Positions 15,804 to 23,711 of a stretch of DNA of 64,000 nt are shown in pieces; the first letter of the stretch is position 1; the number at the start of each line of letters is the position of its first letter. Position numbers and translations under genes: made by a program. The notes under the pieces are model-generated. The model was not told where the DNA came from. It saw nothing but the letters and a program-made list of their open reading frames with translations, and searched no databases. Source of the DNA: Bog-950 sp046329535 (GTDB lineage Bacteria > Bacteroidota > Bacteroidia > Chitinophagales > LD1); NCBI GenBank assembly GCA_046329535.1, contig JAXLUN010000008.1, forward strand, positions 62,001 to 126,000, in the 5' to 3' direction.

Positions 15804-16736
15804 TCAGTTGCCTGAATAAGAGGCTATCTCGGCTAAAAATTTATCGTCCTGAACGCCTAAATCCCGAGCCGCCTTGTTAGCCAGTTTAATCACTATTTCA
15901 TTGGCGGCATCGGCTGGGGGTAATTTCCCAATTACCTTTACAAAAATAGTTTTGTGATTCATCATATTGGTGACCCGAATAATAGAACCTGTTTCCGCAT
16001 CATTGTAAAAAGCCAGATGTTGATTTCCACTGGTGGCATCGGCCAGATAATTAGCAGCTCCTCTGTTTCGCTTGATTTTAAAACCATGAGCAGAATACTG
16101 ATTAAATATTCCGGGATATTCTGATGGTTCGGAGGAAGATGTTTTCAAACTGGTTATTACAGGTGCCGGCTTTGATGTTTCAATAATCTCCTTAGGCTTT
16201 TCGGTGATTATCTTTTCCTGCACAATAGCTGCTTCTGATTTTTTAACCTCCGGAATGTTCACCCTTGGACGGGCATCTTCCTCCCGATAAGGTGTATCAG
16301 GAGTAGACGGAACTGCGATTGGCTTGTAAATAGCCATATCATTCACTTTACTTACTATCAACCGTTGACCAGGCTTCACATTTAAATCACTCAACTTATT
16401 CCAGGCTTTTATCTCGGTAATACTTACTCCGTATTTTTTGCAAACGGCATAGAGCGTTTCTCCTTTAGTTATTGTATGAACCTTGGCGGCAACGGTTTTT
16501 GTCCCAGTGCTTGATGTATTCAACTTGGTGCCGGGTATACTTAACTTCTGCCCTACCTTAACATTCGGATTAGATAAAAGAACGGGATTAGATGATTTCA
16601 AATCGGCAAAACTGATACCGTAGTTTTTGGCTATCCCATATAGTGTTTCACCTTTCTTAACCACATGCCAGGTTCCCTGTGCGGCCGACACCAAAACCGA
16701 AACCCCAAAAAACACACTGAACATTATTTTCTTCAT
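15804..16736 (-). CDS. Exported protein with two LysM domains and a C-terminal double-psi beta-barrel
   Basis: 310 residues with signal peptide MKKIMFSVFFGVSVLVSAAQ. The first LysM is at about 24-68 (HVVKKGETLYGIAKNYGISFADLKSSNP ... VKVGQKLSIP, start and end shown). The second is at about 87-130 (HTITKGETLYAVCKKYGV ... LNVKPGQRLIV). A proline/lysine-rich linker covers about 140-210. A C-terminal domain (215-305) with GAANYLADATSGNQHLAFYN, GSIIRVTN and VFVKVIGKLPP...IKLANKAARDLG matches the RlpA-like double-psi barrel core. LysM binds peptidoglycan, so a periplasmic cell-wall role is expected. The RlpA-type catalytic Asp/His pair is not obvious, so it may bind rather than cleave. Divergent from the NfeD-like gene. 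Confidence 0.85.
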   Translation of the reverse strand: MKKIMFSVFFGVSVLVSAAQGTWHVVKKGETLYGIAKNYGISFADLKSSNPVLLSNPNVKVGQKLSIPGTKLNTSSTGTKTVAAKVHTITKGETLYAVCKKYGVSITEIKAWNKLSDLNVKPGQRLIVSKVNDMAIYKPIAVPSTPDTPYREEDARPRVNIPEVKKSEAAIVQEKIITEKPKEIIETSKPAPVITSLKTSSSEPSEYPGIFNQYSAHGFKIKRNRGAANYLADATSGNQHLAFYNDAETGSIIRVTNMMNHKTIFVKVIGKLPPADAANEIVIKLANKAARDLGVQDDKFLAEIASYSGN

Positions 16737-16788
16737 CCTGAATACATTTATATTAGTAACGCGAAAGTATTACCGCTATTATTGTAAA

Positions 16789-18129
16789 ATGAAGCTAACT
16801 CGCAACATACTAACAACCCTTGTCCTTTTTTTGTGCAGTATTATAAACATTCATGCACAGACTAAAATTGTTTACCAGTTCAATATACATGATGAGATAG
16901 GGCCTTCCATGAGTAGGCTAACAGAAAAGGCTATTGCAGAAGCCGAAAGAAAGAAAGCTGATTATCTGCTAATAGACATGGATACCTATGGCGGTTTAGT
17001 CAGCGATGGAGATAATATAAGAACCGCTTTACTGAAAACTAAAATCCCTACCATTGCCTTCATTCGTAATAATGCCGCATCGGCAGGGGCATTGATTGCT
17101 ATAGCCTGCGACTCTATTTATATGATGCCTGGTTCAACTATTGGTGCTGCCTGTGTGGTCAATGGAGAGGGGGAGTTAATGCCGGAGAAATATCAAAGCT
17201 ATATGCGCAAGAAAATGCGGGCAACAGCCGAGGAAACCGGCCGTAATCCACTGATTGCAGAAGGCATGACCGATGAAAATCTGGAGATAGACTCCATTAA
17301 GCAGAAGGGCAAAATTGTAACTTTCAGCACACGAGAAGCAATGCGTTATGGCTATTGTAATGCGGAGCTTGAAAAAACGACCGATGTAATTCAAAGACTT
17401 CACGGAGGAACTTACGTTATAGAAGTTCATGAGTCAACCTGTGCCGAAGAAATTATTTTGTGGCTGATTAACCCAGCTGTATCAGGTCTATTTCTTCTAC
17501 TAATTTTTGCCGGTATATATTTTGAATTTAAAGCCCCGGGCACCATGCTTCCTATCCTGGTTTCAGTTACCGCTGCTTTGTTCTACTTTGCTCCCCTCTA
17601 TCTGGAAGGGCTTGCGGCCAATTGGGAAATATTGATTTTCGGAGTCGGTATTCTCCTCATTTTGCTTGAGATATTTGTGATCCCTGGATTTGGCATTACA
17701 GGAATCAGTGGTATCGCGCTCACCGTTACTGGCTTAACATTAGCACTCGTAAGAAATATAGATTTCGACTTCACTTTTGTACCCAGCGGTAGTTTATCCC
17801 TTTCTTTTCTTTTAGTTACACTAGCTATGGCATTGCCGTTATTATTATTGATCACCTTCGGTCAGAAAATATTTGACTCTTCTATCTTCAAAAAAATGGG
17901 GGTGGAAACCGAGATGAGAAAAACCGATGGATTCTCGGTTCGTAACCATGCAACTCAGAATCTGATTGGTGCAAGCGGAACAGCGGCAACTCACCTTCGC
18001 CCAGCAGGTAAAATTGAAATTGATACAGAACGCTACGATGCGGTAGCCGATGGTGGATTTATTGAAAAAGATACCGAGGTGAATGTCATTCGGGTGCAAG
18101 GAACTTATCTGATAGTTACAGCTAAATAA
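16789..18129 (+). CDS. NfeD-family membrane protein with ClpP-like serine protease domain
   Basis: 446 residues from ATG 16789; the open frame continues upstream into the divergent gene but the signal peptide MKLTRNILTTLVLFLCSIINIHAQ fixes this start. Residues 25-210 are a ClpP/crotonase-fold protease domain. The nucleophile is probably Ser98 in NNAASAGALIAIACD, and YMMPGSTIGAA follows. The basic helix QSYMRKKMRATAEETGRNP carries the expected catalytic Lys. Four hydrophobic helices at about 225-360 (for example ILIFGVGILLILLEIFVIPGFGITG) form the NfeD membrane part. The C-terminal 60 residues (GASGTAATHLRPAGKIEI...) are the NfeD OB-fold. This is the full-length 1b form, whose family cleaves stomatin-like partners. 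No stomatin gene is adjacent, which is unusual. Confidence 0.88.
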   Translation: MKLTRNILTTLVLFLCSIINIHAQTKIVYQFNIHDEIGPSMSRLTEKAIAEAERKKADYLLIDMDTYGGLVSDGDNIRTALLKTKIPTIAFIRNNAASAGALIAIACDSIYMMPGSTIGAACVVNGEGELMPEKYQSYMRKKMRATAEETGRNPLIAEGMTDENLEIDSIKQKGKIVTFSTREAMRYGYCNAELEKTTDVIQRLHGGTYVIEVHESTCAEEIILWLINPAVSGLFLLLIFAGIYFEFKAPGTMLPILVSVTAALFYFAPLYLEGLAANWEILIFGVGILLILLEIFVIPGFGITGISGIALTVTGLTLALVRNIDFDFTFVPSGSLSLSFLLVTLAMALPLLLLITFGQKIFDSSIFKKMGVETEMRKTDGFSVRNHATQNLIGASGTAATHLRPAGKIEIDTERYDAVADGGFIEKDTEVNVIRVQGTYLIVTAK

Positions 18130-18242
18130 AGCCTGATCCCGATTGTCGGAAGATAAAATAAGTGTCTTATTCAACCTACTTAATCACATAATAATAGTCG
18201 TAGTAATTATCTAGCTTCCATTTCGGAACAAGCTACTACTAA

Positions 18243-18782
18243 ATGATTAAAGGACTTCTATTACTTCTGCTACTTGGAGGTAGCGAAAAAGAGTACACCG
18301 CCACTGAGCGGTACAATGACAGCCTGCTGATTTATAATACCTATAAATCGGAAATAGAAATACTCAAAACAGCCAAAGAAACAGATCGCAGCCGCTGGTA
18401 TCAGCTGGATGCCAATAATGACCAACTGACAGCTTGCGCCAAACTGAGACTAAAAAAATTCAATCATCAAGAATATGAACCAGCCTCCTATTTTGAACGG
18501 TCAGATTACGGAGTAGCCCGTTATTATCCCAAACCCGGTTGCAAAGAGCATGATACCCCTCAGGCTTTTTCATTTCCATCTGTTCCTAAATTTCATTTTG
18601 TAGTTTATGATAAACAGACCCGTTTTTTAGATGTCAAAAACTGCGCTCAGCGTATTCCATACATTCTCCGTTTGGTATATGATAAGGGGCGATTACTGCT
18701 CACTGAAAAACTAAACCCGATTACTTTTCAAAAACTCTATGCCGATGCTGACGAGCAGGCGCAGAGAAAAGATAAGAATTAA
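18243..18782 (+). CDS. Hypothetical protein, possibly exported
   Basis: 179 residues beginning MIKGLLLLLLLGGSEKEY, a short hydrophobic start that may act as a signal or anchor. The rest is polar: a helical stretch NDSLLIYNTYKSEIEILKTAKE, then RWYQLDANNDQLTACAKLRLKK, a Pro/Tyr-rich part, and FHFVVYDKQTRFLDVKNCAQRIPYI with strand-like spacing. Four cysteines are spaced through it (TACA, PGCK, KNCA). I do not recognise the family. The codons agree with its neighbours. It follows the NfeD-like gene by 113 bp on the same strand and precedes the thiolase by 192 bp. An inverted repeat GCTTGCC/GGCAAGC at 18807-18832 lies after it without a T tract. Confidence 0.55.
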   Translation: MIKGLLLLLLLGGSEKEYTATERYNDSLLIYNTYKSEIEILKTAKETDRSRWYQLDANNDQLTACAKLRLKKFNHQEYEPASYFERSDYGVARYYPKPGCKEHDTPQAFSFPSVPKFHFVVYDKQTRFLDVKNCAQRIPYILRLVYDKGRLLLTEKLNPITFQKLYADADEQAQRKDKN

Positions 18783-18974
18783 TCTTATAAAGCGTATAGA
18801 TTTTCGGCTTGCCTACAATAGTTTCGGCAAGCATACAGCTTGACTCAGTCGGCTTTATTTTATCAAATTAGCAGAACATAAATACATGGGCCATCTTAAC
18901 AGATGGCTTCAACAGCTAAGTTTTCTATCTTCGCACCTCAATCAATCTTTAATCTATCTATAAAATATTGAATA

Positions 18975-20264
18975 ATGAGCAGTAAGAAAATCGTAGTAAT
19001 TGACGGAGCGCGCACTCCCTTTCTTCGTTCCGGAACCGACTACATGGATTTAATGAGCTATCAGCTTGGTCAGTTTGCCATCAAAGGACTATTGAAAAAA
19101 ACAGGTATCGACCCCAAGGAAGTAGGGTATGTTATCATGGGCACCACTATCAGCAATGTAAAAACAGGTAACGTTGCCCGCGAGGCGGCTCTCACGGCAG
19201 GCATTCCTAATACCTCTCCCTGCCATACTGTAACAATGGCATGTATCAGTGCCAACCAAGCTATTGTAACGGGTATGCATATTCTGCAAAATGGCGATGC
19301 GGATGTAGTAATTGCCGGAGGAACGGACTGCACCAGTGATGCTCCTATCCTTTTTAACAAGCCCATGCGGAAAAAACTTTTCAAGGCACAAAAACTGAAG
19401 GGTTTGGGAGATACACTCAAGTTTATCATGAATCTTCGACCGACCGATTTTAAGCCGGAGGCTCCTGCCATTGCTGAATTTTTGACTGGCAAAACCATGG
19501 GGCTGGATTGCGATATTCTAGCCGCACGTTATGGCGTAACCAGAAAAGAGCAGGATGAATTTGCGGTTCGCTCACACCAACTATCGGCTAAAGCCGATGC
19601 TGAAGGCTTACTAGCCAATGAAATTGCTCCTGTAGAAGTAGCCCCCGATTTTAAATCTATCAAAAAAGATAACGGATTCAGAGGCGATACTACTGTGGAG
19701 AGAGTATCGAAACTAAAACCGGCTTTTGTAAAAGAAGGTGGCACTATTACAGCGGCAAATGCATCTTTCTTAACTGATGGTGCGGCCTGTGTTTTGCTGA
19801 TGACCGAAGAAAAAGCCAAACAACTTGGACTGACACCTAAAGCTTACCTCCACTCCTACGCCTTCAGCGGATGCGATTTGAATGAAGAACTTTTACTGGG
19901 GCCTACCTATGCAGTATCTAAACTGCTTAAAAAAACAGGTCTCAACTTAACCGATATAGATGTGTTTGAGTTTCACGAAGCCTTTGCCGGACAAATTCTG
20001 GCTAACATGAAATGTCTGTCCAGTGATGAGTTTGCCAAGACTAAACTAGGCCGCGACAAAGCGGTAGGTAATATTCCGCTCGAAAAGTTTAATCTGTGGG
20101 GCGGTTCTCTGGCACTGGGACACCCATTTGGCGCTACCGGGGCAAGATTGGTTACTACAGCCGCCAACCGATTGATTAAAGAAAACGGCAAATATGCTTT
20201 GTTGGCAGCTTGCGCTGCAGGAGCCCACGGACACGCAATGATCTTAGAGAGAGTTGGCAGTTAA
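18975..20264 (+). CDS. fadI: Acetyl-CoA C-acyltransferase (3-ketoacyl-CoA thiolase, FadI-like)
   Basis: Cleaves 3-ketoacyl-CoA with CoA in the last step of beta-oxidation. 429 residues, slightly longer than the 390-residue FadA/PhaA types and like FadI. The nucleophile Cys90 is in TVTMACISANQAI. The His of FEFHEAFAGQ, the GGSLALGHPFGATGAR block and the C-terminal base Cys in LLAACAAGAHGHAM are all visible. The last motif has AGAHG where CAGGGxG is common, a FadI/HADHB-type variation. The stop codon sits inside a heptamer repeat. No FadJ-like partner is adjacent, so a partner for the trifunctional complex must be elsewhere. Cytosolic. Confidence 0.93.
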   Translation: MSSKKIVVIDGARTPFLRSGTDYMDLMSYQLGQFAIKGLLKKTGIDPKEVGYVIMGTTISNVKTGNVAREAALTAGIPNTSPCHTVTMACISANQAIVTGMHILQNGDADVVIAGGTDCTSDAPILFNKPMRKKLFKAQKLKGLGDTLKFIMNLRPTDFKPEAPAIAEFLTGKTMGLDCDILAARYGVTRKEQDEFAVRSHQLSAKADAEGLLANEIAPVEVAPDFKSIKKDNGFRGDTTVERVSKLKPAFVKEGGTITAANASFLTDGAACVLLMTEEKAKQLGLTPKAYLHSYAFSGCDLNEELLLGPTYAVSKLLKKTGLNLTDIDVFEFHEAFAGQILANMKCLSSDEFAKTKLGRDKAVGNIPLEKFNLWGGSLALGHPFGATGARLVTTAANRLIKENGKYALLAACAAGAHGHAMILERVGS

Positions 20265-20287
20265 CGGTTCATGGTTAACGGTAAATA
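20253..20287 (+). repeat. Heptamer repeats, GTTNNNN orientation (left arm)
   Basis: Five consecutive 7-mers: GTTGGCA, GTTAACG, GTTCATG, GTTAACG, GTAAATA. The thiolase TAA lies in the second. They face the inverse-oriented heptamers at 20692-20719. Confidence 0.7.
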
Positions 20288-20296
20288 CAAAATGCG

Positions 20297-20653
20297 ATGG
20301 CCTTTAATTTTGAGAAGTTAGAAGTATGGAAAAGTTCGCGGGTCTTGGCGAATGAAATACATGAGATTTCGCTTTCTTTTCCGAAAGTGGAATTATTCAG
20401 TTTAATGGTTCAAATAAAAAAAGCTGCAGATTCTGTAAACCTGAATATTGCGGAAGGCTCTACCGGATTAAGCAAAGATGAGTTCAGAAGATTTCTGACG
20501 TTCTCTTCCCGTTCCTCTTTAGAAGTAATTTCATGTCTTTATTTAGCTTTAGACCGAAAATATCTGGATGAAAAACAATTTGCCGATTTGTATTCGAAAT
20601 ATGAAACTCTATTTAGACAAATAAATGCTTTAAGAAATTCACTTGGCAAGTAG
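20297..20653 (+). CDS. Four-helix-bundle protein (23S rRNA intervening-sequence / S23 type)
   Basis: 118 residues, the standard size of this family. The opening FNFEKLEVWKSSRVLANEIHEIS, the middle QIKKAADSVNLNIAEGSTGLSKDEFRRFLTFSSRSSLE and the closing helix YSKYETLFRQINALRNSL are the hallmark pattern of the family that was first found within insertions of 23S rRNA genes. Free-standing copies are common in Bacteroidota; the molecular function is unknown, with a pentameric bundle known from structure. Here the gene is not in an rRNA gene. It lies 32 bp after the thiolase, enclosed by inverted heptamer repeats (20253-20287 and 20692-20719), which hints at insertion as a unit. Start at ATG 20297. 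Confidence 0.85.
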   Translation: MAFNFEKLEVWKSSRVLANEIHEISLSFPKVELFSLMVQIKKAADSVNLNIAEGSTGLSKDEFRRFLTFSSRSSLEVISCLYLALDRKYLDEKQFADLYSKYETLFRQINALRNSLGK

Positions 20654-20691
20654 CTAACACAACACATTGCAGATGCAATGTCTGTATTTAC

Positions 20692-20719
20692 TGTGAACCG
20701 CGAACTGCCAACTATCAAC
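20692..20719 (-). repeat. Heptamer repeats, NNNNAAC orientation (right arm)
   Basis: Four consecutive 7-mers TGTGAAC, CGCGAAC, TGCCAAC, TATCAAC, each the reverse complement of a GTTNNNN unit. They close the segment holding the four-helix-bundle gene and end 10 bp before the PTPS start. Confidence 0.7.
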
Positions 20720-20729
20720 TGATTCTACT

Positions 20730-21137
20730 ATGGTATACCTAACAAGAAGAGAACATTTTAACGGTGCCCATCGCCTCTCTAACCCGGCCTGGACAGAGGA
20801 AAAGAACCGCGAAGTTTTTGGCAAGTGCGCCAACAAAAACTGGCATGGACATAACTTTGATTTATACGTAACCGTGAAAGGCAAACCCGACCCCGATACC
20901 GGATTTATTATCAATGCCCACGACTTAAGTCGAATACTGAAAACAGAGGTGGTGGAAAAACTGGACCACAAAAACTTTAATATGGATGTGCCCGAACTGG
21001 CCAACACTTTACCCAGCATTGAGAATATTATCATGCTAATCTGGAAATGGATTGTACCGCATTTGAAAGGCTGTGAACTGCACAGCCTCAAACTGGTAGA
21101 AACAGAAAATATTTATGTTGAATATTACGGAGAATAG
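20730..21137 (+). CDS. 6-pyruvoyltetrahydropterin synthase homologue
   Basis: Expected to turn 7,8-dihydroneopterin triphosphate into 6-pyruvoyltetrahydropterin. 135 residues. Zinc ligands are His14 (GAHRL), His39 and His41 (WHGHN). The catalytic Cys33 is placed C-x5-HGHN as in animal PTPS, not the C-x3-HGH spacing of QueD. Further animal-like blocks are RREHFNGAHRLSNPAW, EEKNREVFGKC, LDHKNFNMDVPELAN and the closing VETENIYVEYYGE. folE follows 56 bp downstream, so the two make the first steps of tetrahydropterin synthesis. This fits phenylalanine hydroxylase at the start of the window. A role in queuosine synthesis (QueD) is the alternative but less likely given the spacing. No sepiapterin reductase is in the window. 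Confidence 0.88.
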   Translation: MVYLTRREHFNGAHRLSNPAWTEEKNREVFGKCANKNWHGHNFDLYVTVKGKPDPDTGFIINAHDLSRILKTEVVEKLDHKNFNMDVPELANTLPSIENIIMLIWKWIVPHLKGCELHSLKLVETENIYVEYYGE

Positions 21138-21193
21138 AAGTTTCAAAAACTTTATACCCCACCGGGTTGTTGCAATCTTCAAATAAAATAATC

Positions 21194-21793
21194 ATGAAGA
21201 AATACGAGAAGAAGGAAATTTATCAGGTTGAATCGGTAGAAATAGTCAAAAATAAATACCGCGATATTATTGAAGCTTTGGGTGAGGATGTAAACCGGAA
21301 TGGTCTGGAAAAAACTCCCGAGCGGGCTTCTAAAGCCATGCACTTTCTTACACAAGGCTACCATCTCGATGCACAGGCTATTTTGCGCGGAGCGATATTT
21401 GAAGAGAACCACAACCAGATGGTGATTGTAAAAGATATTGAACTGTTTTCGCTGTGCGAACATCACCTGCTGCCTTTTTATGGACGTGCGCACATTGCCT
21501 ACATTCCCGATGGTAAAATTGTTGGCTTGAGTAAACTGGCCCGCGTGGTAGATGTGTTTGCCCGCAGGTTGCAGGTGCAGGAGCGCCTCACCATTCAGGT
21601 GCGCGACAGCATACAGGAAGCCCTTGAACCGCTGGGTGTTGCCGTGGTTATTGAAGCCAAGCATTTGTGTATGATGATGCGTGGCGTATCGAAACAAAAC
21701 TCGGTAACCACCACTTCGGCTTTTACCGGTGAGTTTGAAAAGCAATCTACCCGCAACGAGTTTATTAATCTGATATCTGCCAAGCTGAGCTAA
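21194..21793 (+). CDS. folE: GTP cyclohydrolase I
   Basis: Converts GTP to 7,8-dihydroneopterin triphosphate, the entry to folate and tetrahydropterin. 199 residues from ATG 21194 (a TTG at 21167 is possible but not preferred). Zinc ligands Cys88 and His91 are in FSLCEHHLLPFYGRAHIAYIP, and Cys159 in AKHLCMMMRGV. KIVGLSKLARVVDVFARRLQVQERLT is the family signature. GLEKTPERASKAM near the N-terminus is also typical. It follows the PTPS gene directly. Type IA, zinc-dependent. Downstream is an inverted heptamer repeat rather than a terminator with a T tract. Confidence 0.96.
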   Translation: MKKYEKKEIYQVESVEIVKNKYRDIIEALGEDVNRNGLEKTPERASKAMHFLTQGYHLDAQAILRGAIFEENHNQMVIVKDIELFSLCEHHLLPFYGRAHIAYIPDGKIVGLSKLARVVDVFARRLQVQERLTIQVRDSIQEALEPLGVAVVIEAKHLCMMMRGVSKQNSVTTTSAFTGEFEKQSTRNEFINLISAKLS

Positions 21794-21828
21794 GTTGACA
21801 GATGACGGATGGCGGTTAACAGTTTACA
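21794..21828 (+). repeat. Heptamer repeats, GTTNNNN orientation (second left arm)
   Basis: Five 7-mers GTTGACA, GATGACG, GATGGCG, GTTAACA, GTTTACA, starting at the first base after the folE stop. They can fold imperfectly on 21846-21866 with a 17-base loop. Confidence 0.7.
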
Positions 21829-21845
21829 CCAAACGCTCGTGTTGC

Positions 21846-21866
21846 TGTGAACTGCGAACCGCGAAC
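21846..21866 (-). repeat. Heptamer repeats, NNNNAAC orientation (second right arm)
   Basis: Three 7-mers TGTGAAC, TGCGAAC, CGCGAAC. Two of them are identical to units of the 20692-20719 arm. They end 16 bp before the fabD start codon, so any hairpin with 21794-21828 would lie in the fabD leader. Confidence 0.7.
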
Positions 21867-21882
21867 TATAAAACCATCAATC

Positions 21883-22749
21883 ATGAACGCATATGTATTT
21901 CCGGGGCAGGGTTCCCAGTTTACAGGAATGGGCAAAGAGCTTTTTGAGCAGTCGGATAAGGCGAAAGAGATGTTTGCCACAGCCGATGAGATTCTCGGCT
22001 TCTCTATCACCCAGATTATGCTCACCGGCACCGATGAAGAGTTGAAACAAACTAAAGTGACACAGCCTGCCGTGTTTTTACATTCCGTTATATCGGCTGC
22101 ACGGATAGATAACTTTCAACCCGCTATGGTGGCGGGTCATTCGCTGGGCGAGTTCTCGGCTCTGGTAGCCAATCAGTGTTTACAATTTGAAGATGCTCTG
22201 CGTTTAGTGTCGGTACGAGCCTTGGCTATGCAGCGGGCCTGCGAAGTAGTACCATCTACCATGGCTGCTGTATTAAATTACGAAAGTGAAGAGCAGGTAG
22301 AAACCATCTGCGCTTCTATTGAAGGCGAAACCGTAGTAGCCGCCAACTATAATGCACCGGGGCAATTAGTTATATCGGGCACCGTGAAAGGTATTGATAT
22401 AGCTATGGAGAAACTGCGCGAAGCCGGGGTGCGCAAAGCCATTAAACTGCCGGTGGGTGGTGCCTTTCATTCGCCACTGATGGAGCCTGCACGTAAAGAA
22501 TTAGCCGAAGCTATTCATCAAACTACCTTTCGGGTACCGGTTTGCCCCATCTACCAAAACGTAACGGCAAAAGCCGAAACCGATGCGGAGAAAATAAAAG
22601 AGAACCTCATCACTCAACTTACCTCGCCCGTGCGCTGGACCCAGACTATCCGGCAAATGATAGCCGATGGCGCTACCGGCTTTACCGAGATTGGCCCCGG
22701 CCAGGTATTGCAAGGGCTTATCAAGAAAATAAGTTTAAGTACTACTTGA
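21883..22749 (+). CDS. fabD: Malonyl-CoA:ACP transacylase
   Basis: Loads malonyl onto acyl carrier protein for fatty acid synthesis. 288 residues from ATG 21883; the upstream in-frame GTG-like extension runs through the heptamer repeat and is rejected. FPGQGSQFTGMGKEL opens the protein. The nucleophile Ser87 is in AGHSLGEFSAL, with an Arg in LRLVSVRALAMQ, and the catalytic His in GGAFHSPLM near 192. The end FTEIGPGQVLQGLIKKI is standard. A lone fab gene here; no fabH, fabG or acpP is adjacent. Confidence 0.96.
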   Translation: MNAYVFPGQGSQFTGMGKELFEQSDKAKEMFATADEILGFSITQIMLTGTDEELKQTKVTQPAVFLHSVISAARIDNFQPAMVAGHSLGEFSALVANQCLQFEDALRLVSVRALAMQRACEVVPSTMAAVLNYESEEQVETICASIEGETVVAANYNAPGQLVISGTVKGIDIAMEKLREAGVRKAIKLPVGGAFHSPLMEPARKELAEAIHQTTFRVPVCPIYQNVTAKAETDAEKIKENLITQLTSPVRWTQTIRQMIADGATGFTEIGPGQVLQGLIKKISLSTT

Positions 22750-22845
22750 TATCGGTTTCAGTAGCCATCTATTACCAGCCAATTGTTAACTATACCAAAA
22801 ACGTTCACTTTCTTACTAAGTGGCATACTTTTTTGAAAAGGTTTC

Positions 22846-22853
22846 TACATTTG
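22846..22853 (+). promoter_or_regulatory. Possible -7 element (TACATTTG) of the following gene
   Basis: TACATTTG fits TAnnTTTG and lies 24 bp before the ATG at 22878. A TTG at the right distance upstream is missing, so this is tentative. Confidence 0.35.
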
Positions 22854-22877
22854 TCACAAATTAAAAACTAACCAATT

Positions 22878-23444
22878 ATGAAAAAGACCATGTTACTCTT
22901 AGTTGCAGTAGTAATTTCTGCAAGTGCGGTATTTGCTCAAGAAGCACAAATTCCAGATTTTAAAAACACTCCAATGCTGTTGAAAGCTGACGGCTCTCTG
23001 AGCAAATTGGAAAAAGCAACCTCTGAAGTAAAATCTAAAACTAAAGGATTCAGCTACGGAGCCAGTGTAGTTACTTTCATCAATATCTTAGGCGGACACT
23101 CTCCGGTTAAAATTGACCCGAAAGATGCTCAGTTCATCATGAAATTAAATGATGCTGAAACTGACCCGGAAGGTGTTCTTTACCTGACTAAGGTAATTGT
23201 ATCTAAAGATACCCGCGAATTAGAATTAGCGCAATCAGCTGCTGCTATGGCTGCTGCTTTTGGCGGTAAAGGTAAATCAGTAAAAAGAGATGACATCAAA
23301 TGTGAGTTTACCAAGGTAGCTCCGGGTGTTTACAAATTTGTTCCGGCTACACCACTTACACCAGGTACTGAATGGGGTATTGTGTTCTACGGTTCAAACG
23401 TAACTTTCTGCTTTGCTACTACTGGCGAGGCTCCTAAAAAATAA
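22878..23444 (+). CDS. Small exported protein of unknown function
   Basis: 188 residues with a clean signal peptide MKKTMLLLVAVVISASAVFAQ. The mature part reads as mixed strands: FKNTPMLLKADGSLSKLEKATSEVKSK, a glycine-rich GFSYGASVVTFINILGGHSPVKI, then FIMKLNDAETDPEGVLYLTKVIVSKDTRELEL, ending in CEFTKVAPGVYKFVPATPLTPGTEWGIVFYG. The last block resembles exported proteins with 'pGeYkfvP..pL.pGEYaf' strands. I cannot name the family. It is monocistronic, with its own likely -7 box and a strong terminator 26 bp after the stop, which suggests substantial expression. Confidence 0.75.
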   Translation: MKKTMLLLVAVVISASAVFAQEAQIPDFKNTPMLLKADGSLSKLEKATSEVKSKTKGFSYGASVVTFINILGGHSPVKIDPKDAQFIMKLNDAETDPEGVLYLTKVIVSKDTRELELAQSAAAMAAAFGGKGKSVKRDDIKCEFTKVAPGVYKFVPATPLTPGTEWGIVFYGSNVTFCFATTGEAPKK

Positions 23445-23470
23445 TCAGTCTTTCTAAAGACTTAAAAAAA

Positions 23471-23498
23471 GCCCCGAAGCAATTCGGGGCTTTTTTTT
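23471..23498 (+). terminator. Intrinsic terminator
   Basis: Perfect 8-bp stem GCCCCGAA/TTCGGGGC with loop GCAA, preceded by an A run and followed by eight T. The symmetric A/T runs could let it work on both strands. Confidence 0.9.
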
Positions 23499-23711
23499 GC
23501 CCCTGCACACCTTCTATCATCTAAAGGGGTGTTACTTTTTCTCCTTCTTTCTTGCACAGTATCAAAACAATTGATTTAAATTTGATATGCCTAAGCTAAA
23601 TACCTGACACACGCTTTATGCAACGCACTTACGGACATTTTAAAAATTACCCCCGTATACTATAATAGACATATTTGGTCTGTTTTAGGTGCTGACAGTT
23701 CCAAGTATCGT
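23499..23711. other. Intergenic stretch without a gene (part of a 617-bp gap)
   Basis: From the terminator to the repeat array I see no gene on either strand. The remainder of the gap (23946-24115) also lacks a gene but contains a 7-bp hairpin CCGGTGC-ttt-GCACCGG at 24055-24071, in the leader of the next gene. Confidence 0.5.

Noticed and set aside
18807..18832. Terminator after the 18243 gene
   Set aside because: The 7-bp stem GCTTGCC/GGCAAGC has a 12-base loop and no T tract.
20297..20653. 23S rRNA gene insertion
   Set aside because: The S23-type protein first suggested an rRNA intervening sequence, but both neighbours are protein genes and no rRNA sequence is present.
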